The position numbers were made by a program, and so were the translations under genes. A stretch of 43,752 nucleotides of DNA. Origin: Lachnospiraceae bacterium (lineage in GTDB: Bacteria > Bacillota > Clostridia > Lachnospirales > Lachnospiraceae). Positions 33,509 through 41,937 of the stretch are shown piece by piece. The stretch is from the NCBI GenBank assembly GCA_015056725.1, contig SVFS01000014.1, positions 1 through 43,752 of the forward strand, read 5' to 3'. How positions within the stretch are numbered: position 1 is the first letter of the stretch; each line of letters starts with the position of its first letter. The notes beneath the pieces are model-generated. The model was not told the origin of the DNA. It searched no databases and saw nothing but the letters and a program-made list of their open reading frames with translations.

Positions 33509-34870
33509 ATGAAAAGTAAAATACTTACATCTTTTTTAGCGATTTCGTTATCATTATCTTTAGTTGCATGCGGAGGAGGTAGCAACAATACAGATTCTTC
33601 AGGTACAAGTACCGACGCATCAAAAAGCATTACAAAGGTAGAAGAAGGTTCAGAACAAAATAGTGATGGAGAAGAAAATTCACTAACTGTATGGTGTTGG
33701 GATCCGGCATTCAATATCTATTCAATGGATGAAGCGGCCAAAGTATATCAACAAGAAAATCCTGATTTTGAATTAAATGTAATTGAAAATTCCTGGGATG
33801 ATATACAGACAAAGCTTGCAACAGCAGCAGTTTCGGGTGATTTGTCAACTCTACCGGATATCGTATTGTTGAATGATAATGCTATTCAGAAATATGTTAC
33901 TACTTATCCGGATCTTTTTGAGAGTCTGGAAAATTCAGGAATTGATTTTGCAAATTTTGGTGATTCAAAATGCGCATATTCGGTCATTGATAATAATCAC
34001 TACGCAGTACCATTTGATAATGGAGCAGTAATTGCATGTTATAGAACAGATATTCTTGCTGAGGCAGGGTACACAATTGAAGATTTCACAGATATTACAT
34101 GGGATGAGTTTATAGAAAAAGGAAAGGTTGTGCTTGAAAAAACAGGTAAGCCTATGTTTTCTACACAAGCAGGAGCCTCTGACATCATTCTTATGATGTT
34201 ACAATCAGCAGGAGCTTCTATGTTTGACGAAAATGGTAATCCTAATATGGTTAATAATAGTGTACTTTATGAAGTAATGGAGAACTATGAGAGTTTGGTT
34301 ACAAATGGAATTCTATTAGAAATGAGTTCATGGGATCAGTATATTGGTTCATTTACAAATTCAAATGTATGTTCTGTAATTAATGGATGTTGGATTATGG
34401 CTTCAATCCAAACAGCAGAAGACCAGTCTGGTAAATGGGCAATTACAAATATGCCTAGACTTAATAATGCTGAAAATGCAAGCAATTATTCGAATAATGG
34501 CGGATCAAGTTGGGCAGTATTATCAAGTTGTAAGAATAAAGATTTAGCGTATGACTTCTTAGGAAAAACTTTTGCAGGGTCTGTTGAGTTCTATGAAACG
34601 ATTTTACCAAAATCAGGTGCACTAGCAACATACTTACCTGCTAAGGATAGTGATGTTTATGCACAACCTCATGAATTTTTCAGTGGCGAATCTGTATTTG
34701 CAAAGATTACTGAATTTGCGGGAAAGGTACCTAGCAACAATACTGGAGTATATTACTATGAGGCAAGAGATGCTATTGCAACTGCAGTAACAAATGTAAT
34801 TTCTGGATCTGATATTGATACAGAGTTAAAAGCTGCTGAAGAAACTGTACGATTTAGTATGGGACAGTAA
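33509..34870 (+). CDS. Sugar ABC transporter substrate-binding lipoprotein
   Basis: 453 residues from the ATG at 33509, which has GGAGGG four bases away; the open frame's TTG at 33497 is inside that leader. Signal peptide with lipobox LVAC, lipidation at Cys21, then a Gly/Ser/Thr linker. The mature part is a family-1 solute-binding protein: LTVWCWDPAFNIYSMDEAAK, DIVLLNDNAIQKYV, NGCWIMASIQTAEDQSGKWA and a typical YDFLGKTFAGS end. The ligand is probably a galactoside, judged from the GH42 enzyme in the same cluster. A strong hairpin follows before the permease genes, which may keep this protein more abundant. Confidence 0.93.
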   Translation: MKSKILTSFLAISLSLSLVACGGGSNNTDSSGTSTDASKSITKVEEGSEQNSDGEENSLTVWCWDPAFNIYSMDEAAKVYQQENPDFELNVIENSWDDIQTKLATAAVSGDLSTLPDIVLLNDNAIQKYVTTYPDLFESLENSGIDFANFGDSKCAYSVIDNNHYAVPFDNGAVIACYRTDILAEAGYTIEDFTDITWDEFIEKGKVVLEKTGKPMFSTQAGASDIILMMLQSAGASMFDENGNPNMVNNSVLYEVMENYESLVTNGILLEMSSWDQYIGSFTNSNVCSVINGCWIMASIQTAEDQSGKWAITNMPRLNNAENASNYSNNGGSSWAVLSSCKNKDLAYDFLGKTFAGSVEFYETILPKSGALATYLPAKDSDVYAQPHEFFSGESVFAKITEFAGKVPSNNTGVYYYEARDAIATAVTNVISGSDIDTELKAAEETVRFSMGQ

Positions 34871-34893
34871 AGGTCATTTTTATCAGTGATTTT

Positions 34894-34923
34894 AGAAAAC
34901 TCTATGGCAACATAGAGTTTTCT
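34894..34923 (+). promoter_or_regulatory. Intra-operon hairpin with GCAA tetraloop
   Basis: AGAAAACTCTATG and CATAGAGTTTTCT form a perfect 13-base stem closed by GCAA, a stable GNRA tetraloop. It has only a broken T-run after it (GATTC), so it looks more like an mRNA stabiliser or partial attenuator than a full terminator. It lies between the binding-protein and permease genes, the usual place for differential-expression hairpins. Confidence 0.7.
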
Positions 34924-34950
34924 GATTCTAAATAGCAGGAGAATATAAAA

Positions 34951-35832
34951 ATGCAAAAAAATACACTTAACTCAAAACGAAATTTAATAGGATGGGTTTT
35001 CATTATCCCTGCATTTTTATTGATTGTGATGATGTATTTCTATCCGATGATAAAAGCATTGATATTATCATTTTACAGTGGCGTAGGTGCTAATTTCAAA
35101 TTTGTAGGAATATCGAATTATATTCATATGTTTAAGGATAAAGTATTTATGCAGGCACTAAAAAATACTTTTTTGTATTTAATTGTGCAAGTTCCAATAA
35201 TGCTTATGGTTGCACTTATACTTGCTACTTTATTAAATGACAAAACGCTAAAATTAAAAGGCTTATACAGGACAGCAATTTTTTTGCCATGTGCTACATC
35301 GTTAGTATCATATGCCATTATTTTTAGATCAATTTTTGCAGTAGATGGAATTATAAATTTGGTACTTATAAAAGTAGGTATTTTGGAGACGGGATATAAC
35401 TTCCTTGCACATCCAATAAGTGCACGGATTGTAATAATAATTGCACTATTATGGAGATGGACAGGATATAATATGGTATTTTTCCTTGCCGGATTACAGG
35501 GCATAGATCCAGCAGTTTATGAAGCGGCAAAAATAGATGGCGCGTCATCTATTCAGTCCTTTTTTAAAGTGACTGTACCATTGCTAAAACCGACATTGAT
35601 TCTAACTGCGATTATTTCGATTAATGGAACACTTCAATTGTTTGATGAATCAGTCAATTTAACATATGGAGGACCTGCAAATTCAACAATTACAATGACA
35701 CATTATATATATGATGTTTCATTTAAGTATGTTCCTAATTTTGGTTATGCAGCAGCAATGGCATATTTGATTTTGGTGATTGTAGCAATCTTATCGTTTA
35801 TACAGTTGAAAGTAGGTGATAAACGTGAATAA
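34951..35832 (+). CDS. Sugar ABC transporter permease, MalF/UgpA type
   Basis: 293 residues, six membrane helices. After a basic N-terminus comes LIGWVFIIPAFLLIVMMYFY, and the EAA loop reads VYEAAKIDGASSIQSFFKVT near residue 190, the contact site for the ATPase. It is the first of the two permeases of this importer and overlaps the second by eight bases, so the two are translationally coupled. CAGGAGAA precedes the ATG. No ATPase gene is in the cluster, as is common where one shared MsmK/MalK-type ATPase serves many sugar importers. Confidence 0.93.
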   Translation: MQKNTLNSKRNLIGWVFIIPAFLLIVMMYFYPMIKALILSFYSGVGANFKFVGISNYIHMFKDKVFMQALKNTFLYLIVQVPIMLMVALILATLLNDKTLKLKGLYRTAIFLPCATSLVSYAIIFRSIFAVDGIINLVLIKVGILETGYNFLAHPISARIVIIIALLWRWTGYNMVFFLAGLQGIDPAVYEAAKIDGASSIQSFFKVTVPLLKPTLILTAIISINGTLQLFDESVNLTYGGPANSTITMTHYIYDVSFKYVPNFGYAAAMAYLILVIVAILSFIQLKVGDKRE

Positions 35833-36631
35833 ATTTGAAAGAAAAATGAAATACTTTGTCCTGACGGTGGCATCAATTATATCTGTATTTCCTCTATACT
35901 GGATGGCTATATCTGCAACAAATAAGAGTGCGGATATATTGGCAGGAAAAATGATTCCAGGGAGATTTGCTCTTGAGAATTTTCGAAATTTAGTAAATAC
36001 ATATAACATTGGAAAGGCTATGACCAATTCCATAAAATATTCTGTGCTTATGACGTTAGCATCATTGATCATATGTTCATTGGCGGGTTATGGATTTGAA
36101 ATATATCACGACAAAGTGAAAGATAAAGTTATGTCTATATTACTTCTGGCACTTATGGTACCTTTTGTTGCTATCTTAATACCTTTGTTTCAGATGATGT
36201 CAAAATTAGAATTATTAAATACATCATTAGGGTTTATGTTACCAACAATATCAACACCGTTTCTCATTATGCTTTTCAGACAGAATACCAAAGCATTTCC
36301 GTATGAAATAGTAGAAGCGGCCCGGATTGATGGATGTTCAGAGTTGAAAATATTTGTAAAATTTTTTATTCCAACTATGAAATCAACTTTTGCGGCAGCA
36401 ATTATAATTACATTTATGAATGCATGGAATTCATATCTATGGCCAAAGGTAATAATGCAGACAGATGAGAGTATTACGATGCCGATACTTGTTGCAAGTT
36501 TAAAGGATGGCTATTTTACAGATTATGGAATGCTAATGCTGGCCGTACTATTATGTACAATGCCTACTGTTTTATTCTTTTTCTTTTTACAGAAACAGTT
36601 TGCAGAAGGAATTGCAGGTTCAGTAAAATAG
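35825..36631 (+). CDS. Sugar ABC transporter permease, MalG/UgpE type
   Basis: 268 residues from GTG 35825, which has AGGTGA five bases in front; the earlier in-frame GTG at 35816 lies inside that ribosome site. Six membrane helices and EAA loop VEAARIDGCSELKIFVKFF. Closely related to the orphan permease at 22578 (shared AGYGFEIYHD, LMLFRQ or MIFRQ, FMNAWNSY-WP, FFFFLQK). It overlaps the first permease and is 11 bases upstream of the beta-galactosidase gene, so the importer and hydrolase form one operon. Confidence 0.92.
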   Translation: MNKFERKMKYFVLTVASIISVFPLYWMAISATNKSADILAGKMIPGRFALENFRNLVNTYNIGKAMTNSIKYSVLMTLASLIICSLAGYGFEIYHDKVKDKVMSILLLALMVPFVAILIPLFQMMSKLELLNTSLGFMLPTISTPFLIMLFRQNTKAFPYEIVEAARIDGCSELKIFVKFFIPTMKSTFAAAIIITFMNAWNSYLWPKVIMQTDESITMPILVASLKDGYFTDYGMLMLAVLLCTMPTVLFFFFLQKQFAEGIAGSVK

Positions 36632-36642
36632 GAGATCAATAA

Positions 36643-38706
36643 ATGAATGTTCAGACAGAGAAAATATTACCTAAATTTACTCATTTATTATATGGAGGAG
36701 ATTATAACCCGGATCAATGGTTTGATAATCCGGAAATACTAACTCGAGACATAGAGTTAATGAAAAAGGCAAATGTAAATTGCGTTAGTCTTGGAATATT
36801 TGCATGGGCCAAGCTGGAGCCTAAAAGAGATGAATTTCATTTGGAATGGCTTGAAGAAATAATTAATAGATTACATTTAGAAGGAATATATACAATTTTA
36901 GCAACACCATCGGGTGCTAGACCAAGGTGGCTTGCAAATGAATACATAGAAGTACTTCGAGTTGACGAACGTGGAAAAAGAGCTCACTTTGGAGGAAGAC
37001 ATAATCATTGTATTTCATCAAAAAAATATAGAGAGCGTGTGTACAAGATAGATGCTATGCTAGCAAAACGATTTGGTAGTCATCCTGCTGTTATTATGTG
37101 GCATATTTCTAATGAGTATGAAGGCGAGTGTCATTGCAATATTTGCCAAGATGCGTTTAGAGGATTTTTAAAGCAAAAGTATGGAAGTATTGAAAAACTA
37201 AATAGTGCTTGGTGGACATCATTTTGGTCACATGATTATACAGATTTTGCTGAAATTGAATCACCGACGTCTATAGGTGAAAATTCAATAAATGGTTTAC
37301 TTCTTGATTGGAAACGATTTGTAACCAGTCAGACTACTGATTTTATGAATAATGAGATTGTGGCAGTAAAGAAATATGCTCAAGATATCCCTGTGACGAC
37401 TAATATGATGGGCTTAAGTGATGTATTGTGTTATCCTAAGTTGGCAAAGAAGCTTGATATAATTTCTTGGGATAGTTATCCTGAGTGGCATGAACCGGGG
37501 AAAAACATATATCAAGGGGTATTAGAGTCATTTACGCATGATTACATGAGATGTTTGAAAAAGCAACCTTTCATTTTGATGGAATCTACGCCTTCAACAG
37601 TAAATTGGCGACCGGTTTGTAAAATCAAGAAACCTGGAATGCATCGTCTTTCTATGCTAAATGCAATCGGCCATGGCTCTCAAAGTGCAATGTGTTTTCA
37701 GATTAGACAGTCTCTTGGAGGAGCTGAAAAATTCCACTCCGCTGTAATTTCGCATTGCGACAGCGAAAATACCAGAGTTTTCAAAGAGGTTTCAGAACTT
37801 GGTAAAGAATTAAGTTTGCTATCTGAAATGATTTATAAAACGTATAATAAAGCTGATGTTGCCATTATTTATGATAAAGAGAACAAATGGGCACTGGATA
37901 ATTCATGTGGTCCGAGAAATGCAGGTTTAGATTATAATAGAGAATGTGTATCTTATTATGCATATTTTTGGAAACAAGGTATAAATGTTGATGTGATTGA
38001 TTCTAGTTCAGAAATAGATGGATATAAGCTGGTAATAACTCCAATGCTTTATATGTATCATAATAATATCCAAGAAAAAATTCGAAAATATGTTGATAAG
38101 GGGGGATATATAATATCAACAGCTTTTTCGGGATATGTTGACGAGAATGATTTGTGTTTTTGGGGAGAGAATAATAAAGAAAGATTATCAGATGTATATG
38201 GTATATGGGTTGAAGAAATAGATGCATTATATGATGGAGAATATAATCAGACTTGTTTGAATGGGAAAGAATACAAATTGGATACTTTGTGTGAAATAGT
38301 ACATTGTACAAGTGCAAAATCTATTTGTGACTATGGAAAGGATTTTTATAAAGGAAAACCGGTTGTAACTGTTAATGATTATGGTTTAGGTAAAGCATAT
38401 CATATGGCGTCAAATCCAGAACAAAGTTTAATCAATGAATTGCTAGCTATGATTTTGAAAGAGATATGCATAGATGTGGTATTAGCTAATACAAATATAC
38501 CTGATGGAATAGGAATTGTGAGCCGTGAGGATGACGAAAAGAAAATTATTTTTATAGGTAATTTTTCTGAAGATGAGCAAGAAATAAAGCTTGATAAAAT
38601 GAAAATGGATGATAGTAAGAAAATGCTTTACAACATTGATGGTAGTACTGCTGATGAAACAATAAGTTTTGGACCATATGAAATGAAGATGTTAATTGAA
38701 AAATAA
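36643..38706 (+). CDS. GH42 beta-galactosidase
   Basis: 687 residues, normal for family 42. HLLYGGDYNPDQW (14-26) is the family opening. The acid/base is Glu158 in WHISNEYE, and the nucleophile is Glu314 in FILMESTPS. Four cysteines (Cys123, and Cys163, Cys165, Cys168 in CHCNICQ) form the zinc site known from GH42 structures. A trimerisation domain (about 395-620) and a small beta domain follow. No signal peptide, so it hydrolyses imported beta-galactosides (galacto-oligosaccharides or galactan fragments) inside the cell. Last gene of the transporter operon; AGGAGA precedes the ATG. The gene is AT-rich like the rest of the cassette. Confidence 0.95.
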   Translation: MNVQTEKILPKFTHLLYGGDYNPDQWFDNPEILTRDIELMKKANVNCVSLGIFAWAKLEPKRDEFHLEWLEEIINRLHLEGIYTILATPSGARPRWLANEYIEVLRVDERGKRAHFGGRHNHCISSKKYRERVYKIDAMLAKRFGSHPAVIMWHISNEYEGECHCNICQDAFRGFLKQKYGSIEKLNSAWWTSFWSHDYTDFAEIESPTSIGENSINGLLLDWKRFVTSQTTDFMNNEIVAVKKYAQDIPVTTNMMGLSDVLCYPKLAKKLDIISWDSYPEWHEPGKNIYQGVLESFTHDYMRCLKKQPFILMESTPSTVNWRPVCKIKKPGMHRLSMLNAIGHGSQSAMCFQIRQSLGGAEKFHSAVISHCDSENTRVFKEVSELGKELSLLSEMIYKTYNKADVAIIYDKENKWALDNSCGPRNAGLDYNRECVSYYAYFWKQGINVDVIDSSSEIDGYKLVITPMLYMYHNNIQEKIRKYVDKGGYIISTAFSGYVDENDLCFWGENNKERLSDVYGIWVEEIDALYDGEYNQTCLNGKEYKLDTLCEIVHCTSAKSICDYGKDFYKGKPVVTVNDYGLGKAYHMASNPEQSLINELLAMILKEICIDVVLANTNIPDGIGIVSREDDEKKIIFIGNFSEDEQEIKLDKMKMDDSKKMLYNIDGSTADETISFGPYEMKMLIEK

Positions 38707-38794
38707 AACTTTTATGGAATTTTACAAATCTGTGAAGAGCGTTGTAGTTCAGCAGTTGTTAGCGCAGGAAGTTAGTTAGGTATAGGTGTGTAAA

Positions 38795-38831
38795 TTCGGT
38801 TGATTTGGAATAAGAGTACAAATCAGCCGAA
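38795..38831 (+). terminator. Hairpin at the boundary between the galactoside cassette and the defence-like island
   Basis: TTCGGTTGATTT and AAATCAGCCGAA form a 12-base stem with one G-T pair and a 13-base loop. The T-run that follows is interrupted, so termination is possible rather than certain. The rest of 38707-38899 shows nothing recognisable. Confidence 0.45.
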
Positions 38832-38899
38832 AATTAGTTTGACAAGTTTACATTCACATAAATATAGCAAACGGTTTATATATAAATGTAAAAAGGGAG

Positions 38900-38938
38900 T
38901 TGACAATTGTATAGAAAAGAAATATCATATCTATACAA
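38900..38938 (+). promoter_or_regulatory. abiE promoter with flanking inverted-repeat operator
   Basis: TTGACA (38900-38905) and TATCAT (38923-38928) have a 17-base spacer. Inverted copies TTGTATAG (38907-38914) and CTATACAA (38931-38938), 16 bases apart, bracket the -10 box. AbiEi antitoxins are known to repress their own operon by binding inverted repeats in the promoter, and this arrangement fits that exactly. Confidence 0.7.
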
Positions 38939-38964
38939 AAGTAAACTTTCGGAGAGTGGTTGTA

Positions 38965-39558
38965 ATGGAAATCAATCAGGTGATTATGAAAGAAATACAA
39001 AAGAATAATAACATGATTACAACTGCACAGGTGGTTGCATTGGGATTTTCCAGAGCATTATTATCCAAATATGTAAAAGAAGGTTTGTTAGAACGTGGCC
39101 GCCAGGGGGTTTATATATTGCCGGATTCGATTCATGATGATATGTATACATTGATGCTCAGGTCGGAAAAGATTGTTTTTTCCCATGATACAGCGTTGTT
39201 CTTAAATGGATTATCGGAAAGAACCCCTTTTGAACATTCGGTTACTATTCCAAGTAATTCAGTGTTATCAAATACTTTAATGGAAGAATGCACTTGCTAT
39301 TATATAAAGCCGGAGTTACTTACGCTGGGAGTGGTGTGGAAAAAAACCACTTTTGGCAATGAAGTGAGATGCTATGATGCTGAACGTACCATATGTGATT
39401 TGCTTCGTTCCAGAAACCGTATGGATGAAGAAACTGTAATAAGTGCGATAAAAAATTATGCAACGTTTAAAGATAAGGATTTATATCGTCTAGCTGCTTA
39501 TGCAGAAAAATTTAGAGTAAGCAAAATTTTGAAACAATATATGAAGGTGTTGCTATGA
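38965..39558 (+). CDS. abiEi: AbiEi-type antitoxin and autorepressor
   Basis: 197 residues from the ATG at 38965, with GGAGAG nine bases in front; the frame is open for 55 more codons upstream, but these run through the promoter. The N-terminal winged helix is NNMITTAQVVALGFSRALLS followed by GLLERGRQGVYILPD. The central antitoxin domain has FSHDTALFLNGLSERTPFEH and VRCYDAERTICDLLRSRNRM, both family hallmarks, and the end is a helical C-terminal domain. It neutralises AbiEii in a type IV manner (no direct binding required) and represses the operon through the repeats at 38907-38938. Its stop overlaps the toxin start by four bases. Confidence 0.9.
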   Translation: MEINQVIMKEIQKNNNMITTAQVVALGFSRALLSKYVKEGLLERGRQGVYILPDSIHDDMYTLMLRSEKIVFSHDTALFLNGLSERTPFEHSVTIPSNSVLSNTLMEECTCYYIKPELLTLGVVWKKTTFGNEVRCYDAERTICDLLRSRNRMDEETVISAIKNYATFKDKDLYRLAAYAEKFRVSKILKQYMKVLL

Positions 39559-40382
39559 GTTCTAAGGCTATGAGTTTAAAAAGAAGAATTAAAAATTATG
39601 CGAGGAGTAATAACATAGCAGCCCAGGTAGTTCTACAAAATTATATGTTTGAATGTTTCCTTGCAAGATTATCAATATCCGAATACAGTGAGAAATTTGT
39701 TGTGAAGGGTGGAATGTTGATAGCGGCTATTGTCGGATTGGACACCAGATCTACAATGGACTTAGACACCACGCTCCGTAATTTGCCGTTGACAGAGGAA
39801 AAAATCACAGAAGCAGTTGAGATAATCTGTAAAATCGATATGAAAGATGATGTTGTATTTACAGTAAAGTCAATTGGTACAATTCGAAAGGATGATATAT
39901 ATGGCGGGTATTGTGTTCGTTTAGACGCAGTATATGATACAATAATTACACCATTATCTATTGATGTTTCTACAGGAGATGTGATTACTCCGGATGCAGT
40001 AAAATATGAGTTTAGTGGTATTTTTGATGAAGATATTCGAATTAGTTTATGGGGATATAATATAGAGACTGTTATTGCAGAGAAGGTCGAGACAATTCTG
40101 CGTAGAGGTGTGTTTACAACAAGACCAAGAGATTATTATGATGTTTACATACTTGGAACAACACAGGAATACGATAAGGAAATCTATAAGGAAGCTTTGA
40201 AAGCAACAGCAGAACATCGTGGAAGTACAGAACAGATTTCTGATGTAGAAGGTATTTTGAAACAAATTTCAGAGAGTGATAATCTTAAAGATATGTGGAG
40301 GAAGTATCAGAAGAAGTTTGCGTATGCCAATGACATTTCATATGAGAATGTTTTGGGAATGTTGAAGAAGATTGCGCTTTAA
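39555..40382 (+). CDS. abiEii: AbiEii-type nucleotidyltransferase toxin
   Basis: 275 residues. The nucleotidyltransferase core is FVVKGGMLIAAIVGL then STMDLDT with catalytic-type Asp69 and Asp71, and LSIDVSTGD as the third acidic strand. Later IAEKVETILRRG and TTRPRDYYDVYIL are the conserved AbiEii motifs. Family members (including MenT-type enzymes) transfer nucleotides onto RNA, with tRNA acceptor stems as target in the characterised cases, and arrest growth or abort phage infection. Start ATG overlaps the antitoxin gene by four bases. All key residues are intact, so it should be active. Confidence 0.9.
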   Translation: MSSKAMSLKRRIKNYARSNNIAAQVVLQNYMFECFLARLSISEYSEKFVVKGGMLIAAIVGLDTRSTMDLDTTLRNLPLTEEKITEAVEIICKIDMKDDVVFTVKSIGTIRKDDIYGGYCVRLDAVYDTIITPLSIDVSTGDVITPDAVKYEFSGIFDEDIRISLWGYNIETVIAEKVETILRRGVFTTRPRDYYDVYILGTTQEYDKEIYKEALKATAEHRGSTEQISDVEGILKQISESDNLKDMWRKYQKKFAYANDISYENVLGMLKKIAL

Positions 40383-40566
40383 AATACGTAGTAGTAGGAA
40401 TTTTTGAAGGAAAATACTATGATGAAGTATTATTCATCTGCCACGTCAGGTGATTTCTGAAGTTCCGCCCCATTGAAAATAAAGGTTTTCTTGGATGGAA
40501 GACTTGAATTTATGATAGTTTTACGTCAGCAAGGTCAAACTATGATAGATGAATGTTTTAGAAAGT

Positions 40567-40616
40567 AACCATCAGAGTTTGTGTATGGGCACAAATTTCT
40601 GGTGGTTTTGCTTTTA
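40567..40616 (+). terminator. Rho-independent terminator downstream of abiE
   Basis: AACCATCAGAGTTTGTG and CACAAATTTCTGGTGGTT form a long stem with one bulge, followed by TTGCTTTT. It lies 185 bases after the abiEii stop. The stretch 40383-40566 shows no gene I can support. Confidence 0.75.
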
Positions 40617-40643
40617 TAAAAAGATGGTGATCATAATTAAAAA

Positions 40644-40657
40644 TGCCGGAAACGGCA
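40644..40657 (-). terminator. Small GAAA-loop hairpin, T-run on the minus strand
   Basis: TGCCG-GAAA-CGGCA is a compact hairpin with As on both sides. Read on the minus strand it is followed by TTTTTAATT, as in a terminator, but no minus-strand gene leads into it. Function unclear. Confidence 0.3.
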
Positions 40658-40685
40658 AAAAACATAATTAGAAAATGTATAAAAA

Positions 40686-40725
40686 TTGAAATATTGCCGA
40701 TGTCATGGTATACTATATCGTAGTA
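40686..40725 (+). promoter_or_regulatory. Promoter of the fic gene with overlapping dyad
   Basis: TTGAAA (40686-40691) and TATACT (40709-40714) have a 17-base spacer. TACTA and TAGTA (40711-40715 and 40721-40725) form a small inverted repeat across the -10 box and start site. The Fic protein carries its own HTH and could bind here. Confidence 0.5.
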
Positions 40726-40765
40726 AAGTGTAAATTATGATTTGAATTATAACGGAGGAGAGCTG

Positions 40766-41656
40766 ATGCGATACCTTTCAGTTACTGAAATAGCGAAAAA
40801 GTGGAATGTTTCAGAGCGTAGTGTTAGAAACTACTGTGCTCATGGACGAGTAAGCGGTGCATTTCTTACCGGAAAAACATGGAATATTCCCCAAAATGCA
40901 GAGAAACCCGAGCGTTCGAATAAGAAGAAAGAACAGCCTGTTACATTGCTGGATATTTTGCGCGAGCAGAAGGAGAGTAAATATTCCGGCGGTATTTATC
41001 ATAAGACACAGATTGATTTGACATATAATTCTAATCACATTGAGGGTAGTCGTTTGACTCATGAACAGACAAGATATATTTTTGAAACCAACACCATCGG
41101 TGTGGAAAATGAAGTTCTGAATGTGGATGATGTAATTGAAACAGCAAATCATTTCCGATGCATTGATATGATTATCGACAATGCAAAAGTGGCTTTAACA
41201 GAGAAATTCATCAAAGAACTTCATTTGACTCTGAAAAGTGGTACTAGTGATTCCAGAAAAGATTGGTTTGCTGTTGGCGATTATAAAAAAGTACCAAATG
41301 AAGTTGGCGGTATGAATACAGCCCTTCCGGAAGAAGTTGCCAATAAGATGAAAATATTACTTACGGAATATAATGCCAAGGAAGAAAAGACTTTTGAAGA
41401 TATTCTGGACTTCCATGTGAAGTTTGAGTGTATTCATCCGTTCCAAGATGGCAATGGTCGTGTGGGAAGATTGATTATGTTTAAGGAATGTTTGAAATAT
41501 AATATTGTTCCGTTCATCATAGAGGATAATCTGAAAGTGTTTTATTATCGTGGGTTGAAGGAATGGGATAATGAAAAAGGGTATCTTATAGATACTTGCC
41601 TGACAGCACAGGATAAATATAAGGCGTATTTGGATTATTTTAGGATTGAATATTAA
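40766..41656 (+). CDS. Fic-domain AMP-transferase-like protein with N-terminal HTH
   Basis: 296 residues from the ATG at 40766, with GGAGGAG in front; the longer frame begins with a TTG before that ribosome site. Residues 1-45 are a MerR/excisionase-like HTH (YLSVTEIAKKWNVSERSVRN). The Fic core motif is HPFQDGNGRVGR starting at His224, complete and consistent with an active AMP-transferase. The inhibitory motif S-x3-E-G is present at Ser89 to Gly94 (SNHIEG), on the N-terminal side as in class II Fic proteins, so activity is self-restrained. The flap region is GDYKKVPNEVGG. Targets are unknown. It follows the AbiE module and precedes three small accessory genes on the same strand. Confidence 0.9.
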   Translation: MRYLSVTEIAKKWNVSERSVRNYCAHGRVSGAFLTGKTWNIPQNAEKPERSNKKKEQPVTLLDILREQKESKYSGGIYHKTQIDLTYNSNHIEGSRLTHEQTRYIFETNTIGVENEVLNVDDVIETANHFRCIDMIIDNAKVALTEKFIKELHLTLKSGTSDSRKDWFAVGDYKKVPNEVGGMNTALPEEVANKMKILLTEYNAKEEKTFEDILDFHVKFECIHPFQDGNGRVGRLIMFKECLKYNIVPFIIEDNLKVFYYRGLKEWDNEKGYLIDTCLTAQDKYKAYLDYFRIEY

Positions 41657-41684
41657 AAATATGTTTTGAAATCTGGAGATAAAC

Positions 41685-41908
41685 ATGAAGTTTGAAATAA
41701 ATGGAATCAGCTTTCCGTTTGGAAGAGTTTCTTGGAATAAAAGTATTTCTACAAAAGAAATGTTTGCACATCTGAAATTGAAGAAGTTGTAAAAAACAAC
41801 GATATAAAGAAATCTAAATGGGAAAAAATAAAGCCGGTATTGGTATGGCTGGTTGACAAAAGCCTTGATATTGGTACAGTTCTTTTACCATTGTTGTTAA
41901 AAATATAA
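41685..41908 (+). pseudogene. Small gene apparently broken by a one-base frameshift
   Basis: ATG 41685, preceded by GGAGAT, opens 35 codons (MKFEINGISFPFGRVSWNKS and on to KEMFAH) that end at TAA 41790-41792. The -1 frame overlapping it from about 41771 reads SEIEEVVKNNDIKKSKWEKI then KPVLVWLVDKSLDIGTVLLP and LLLKI before TAA at 41906-41908. Joined, the two give a sensible 74-residue protein: a folded-looking front, a charged linker and a hydrophobic C-terminal helix. No classic slippery heptamer is visible, so a lost base is more likely than programmed frameshifting. I do not recognise the family with confidence. It lies between fic and the HEPN-like gene. Confidence 0.5.
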
Positions 41909-41937
41909 TTCTTATTTGTAGAAGACAAGGAGTTTTA

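Noticed and set aside
38800-38964. A 55-codon N-terminal extension of the AbiEi frame
   Set aside because: It runs across the hairpin, the promoter and the inverted repeats. The ATG at 38965 has a ribosome site and starts the known winged helix.
41755-41795. Programmed ribosomal frameshift in the small gene after fic
   Set aside because: No X-XXY-YYZ slippery heptamer and no obvious downstream pseudoknot. A lost base is simpler.
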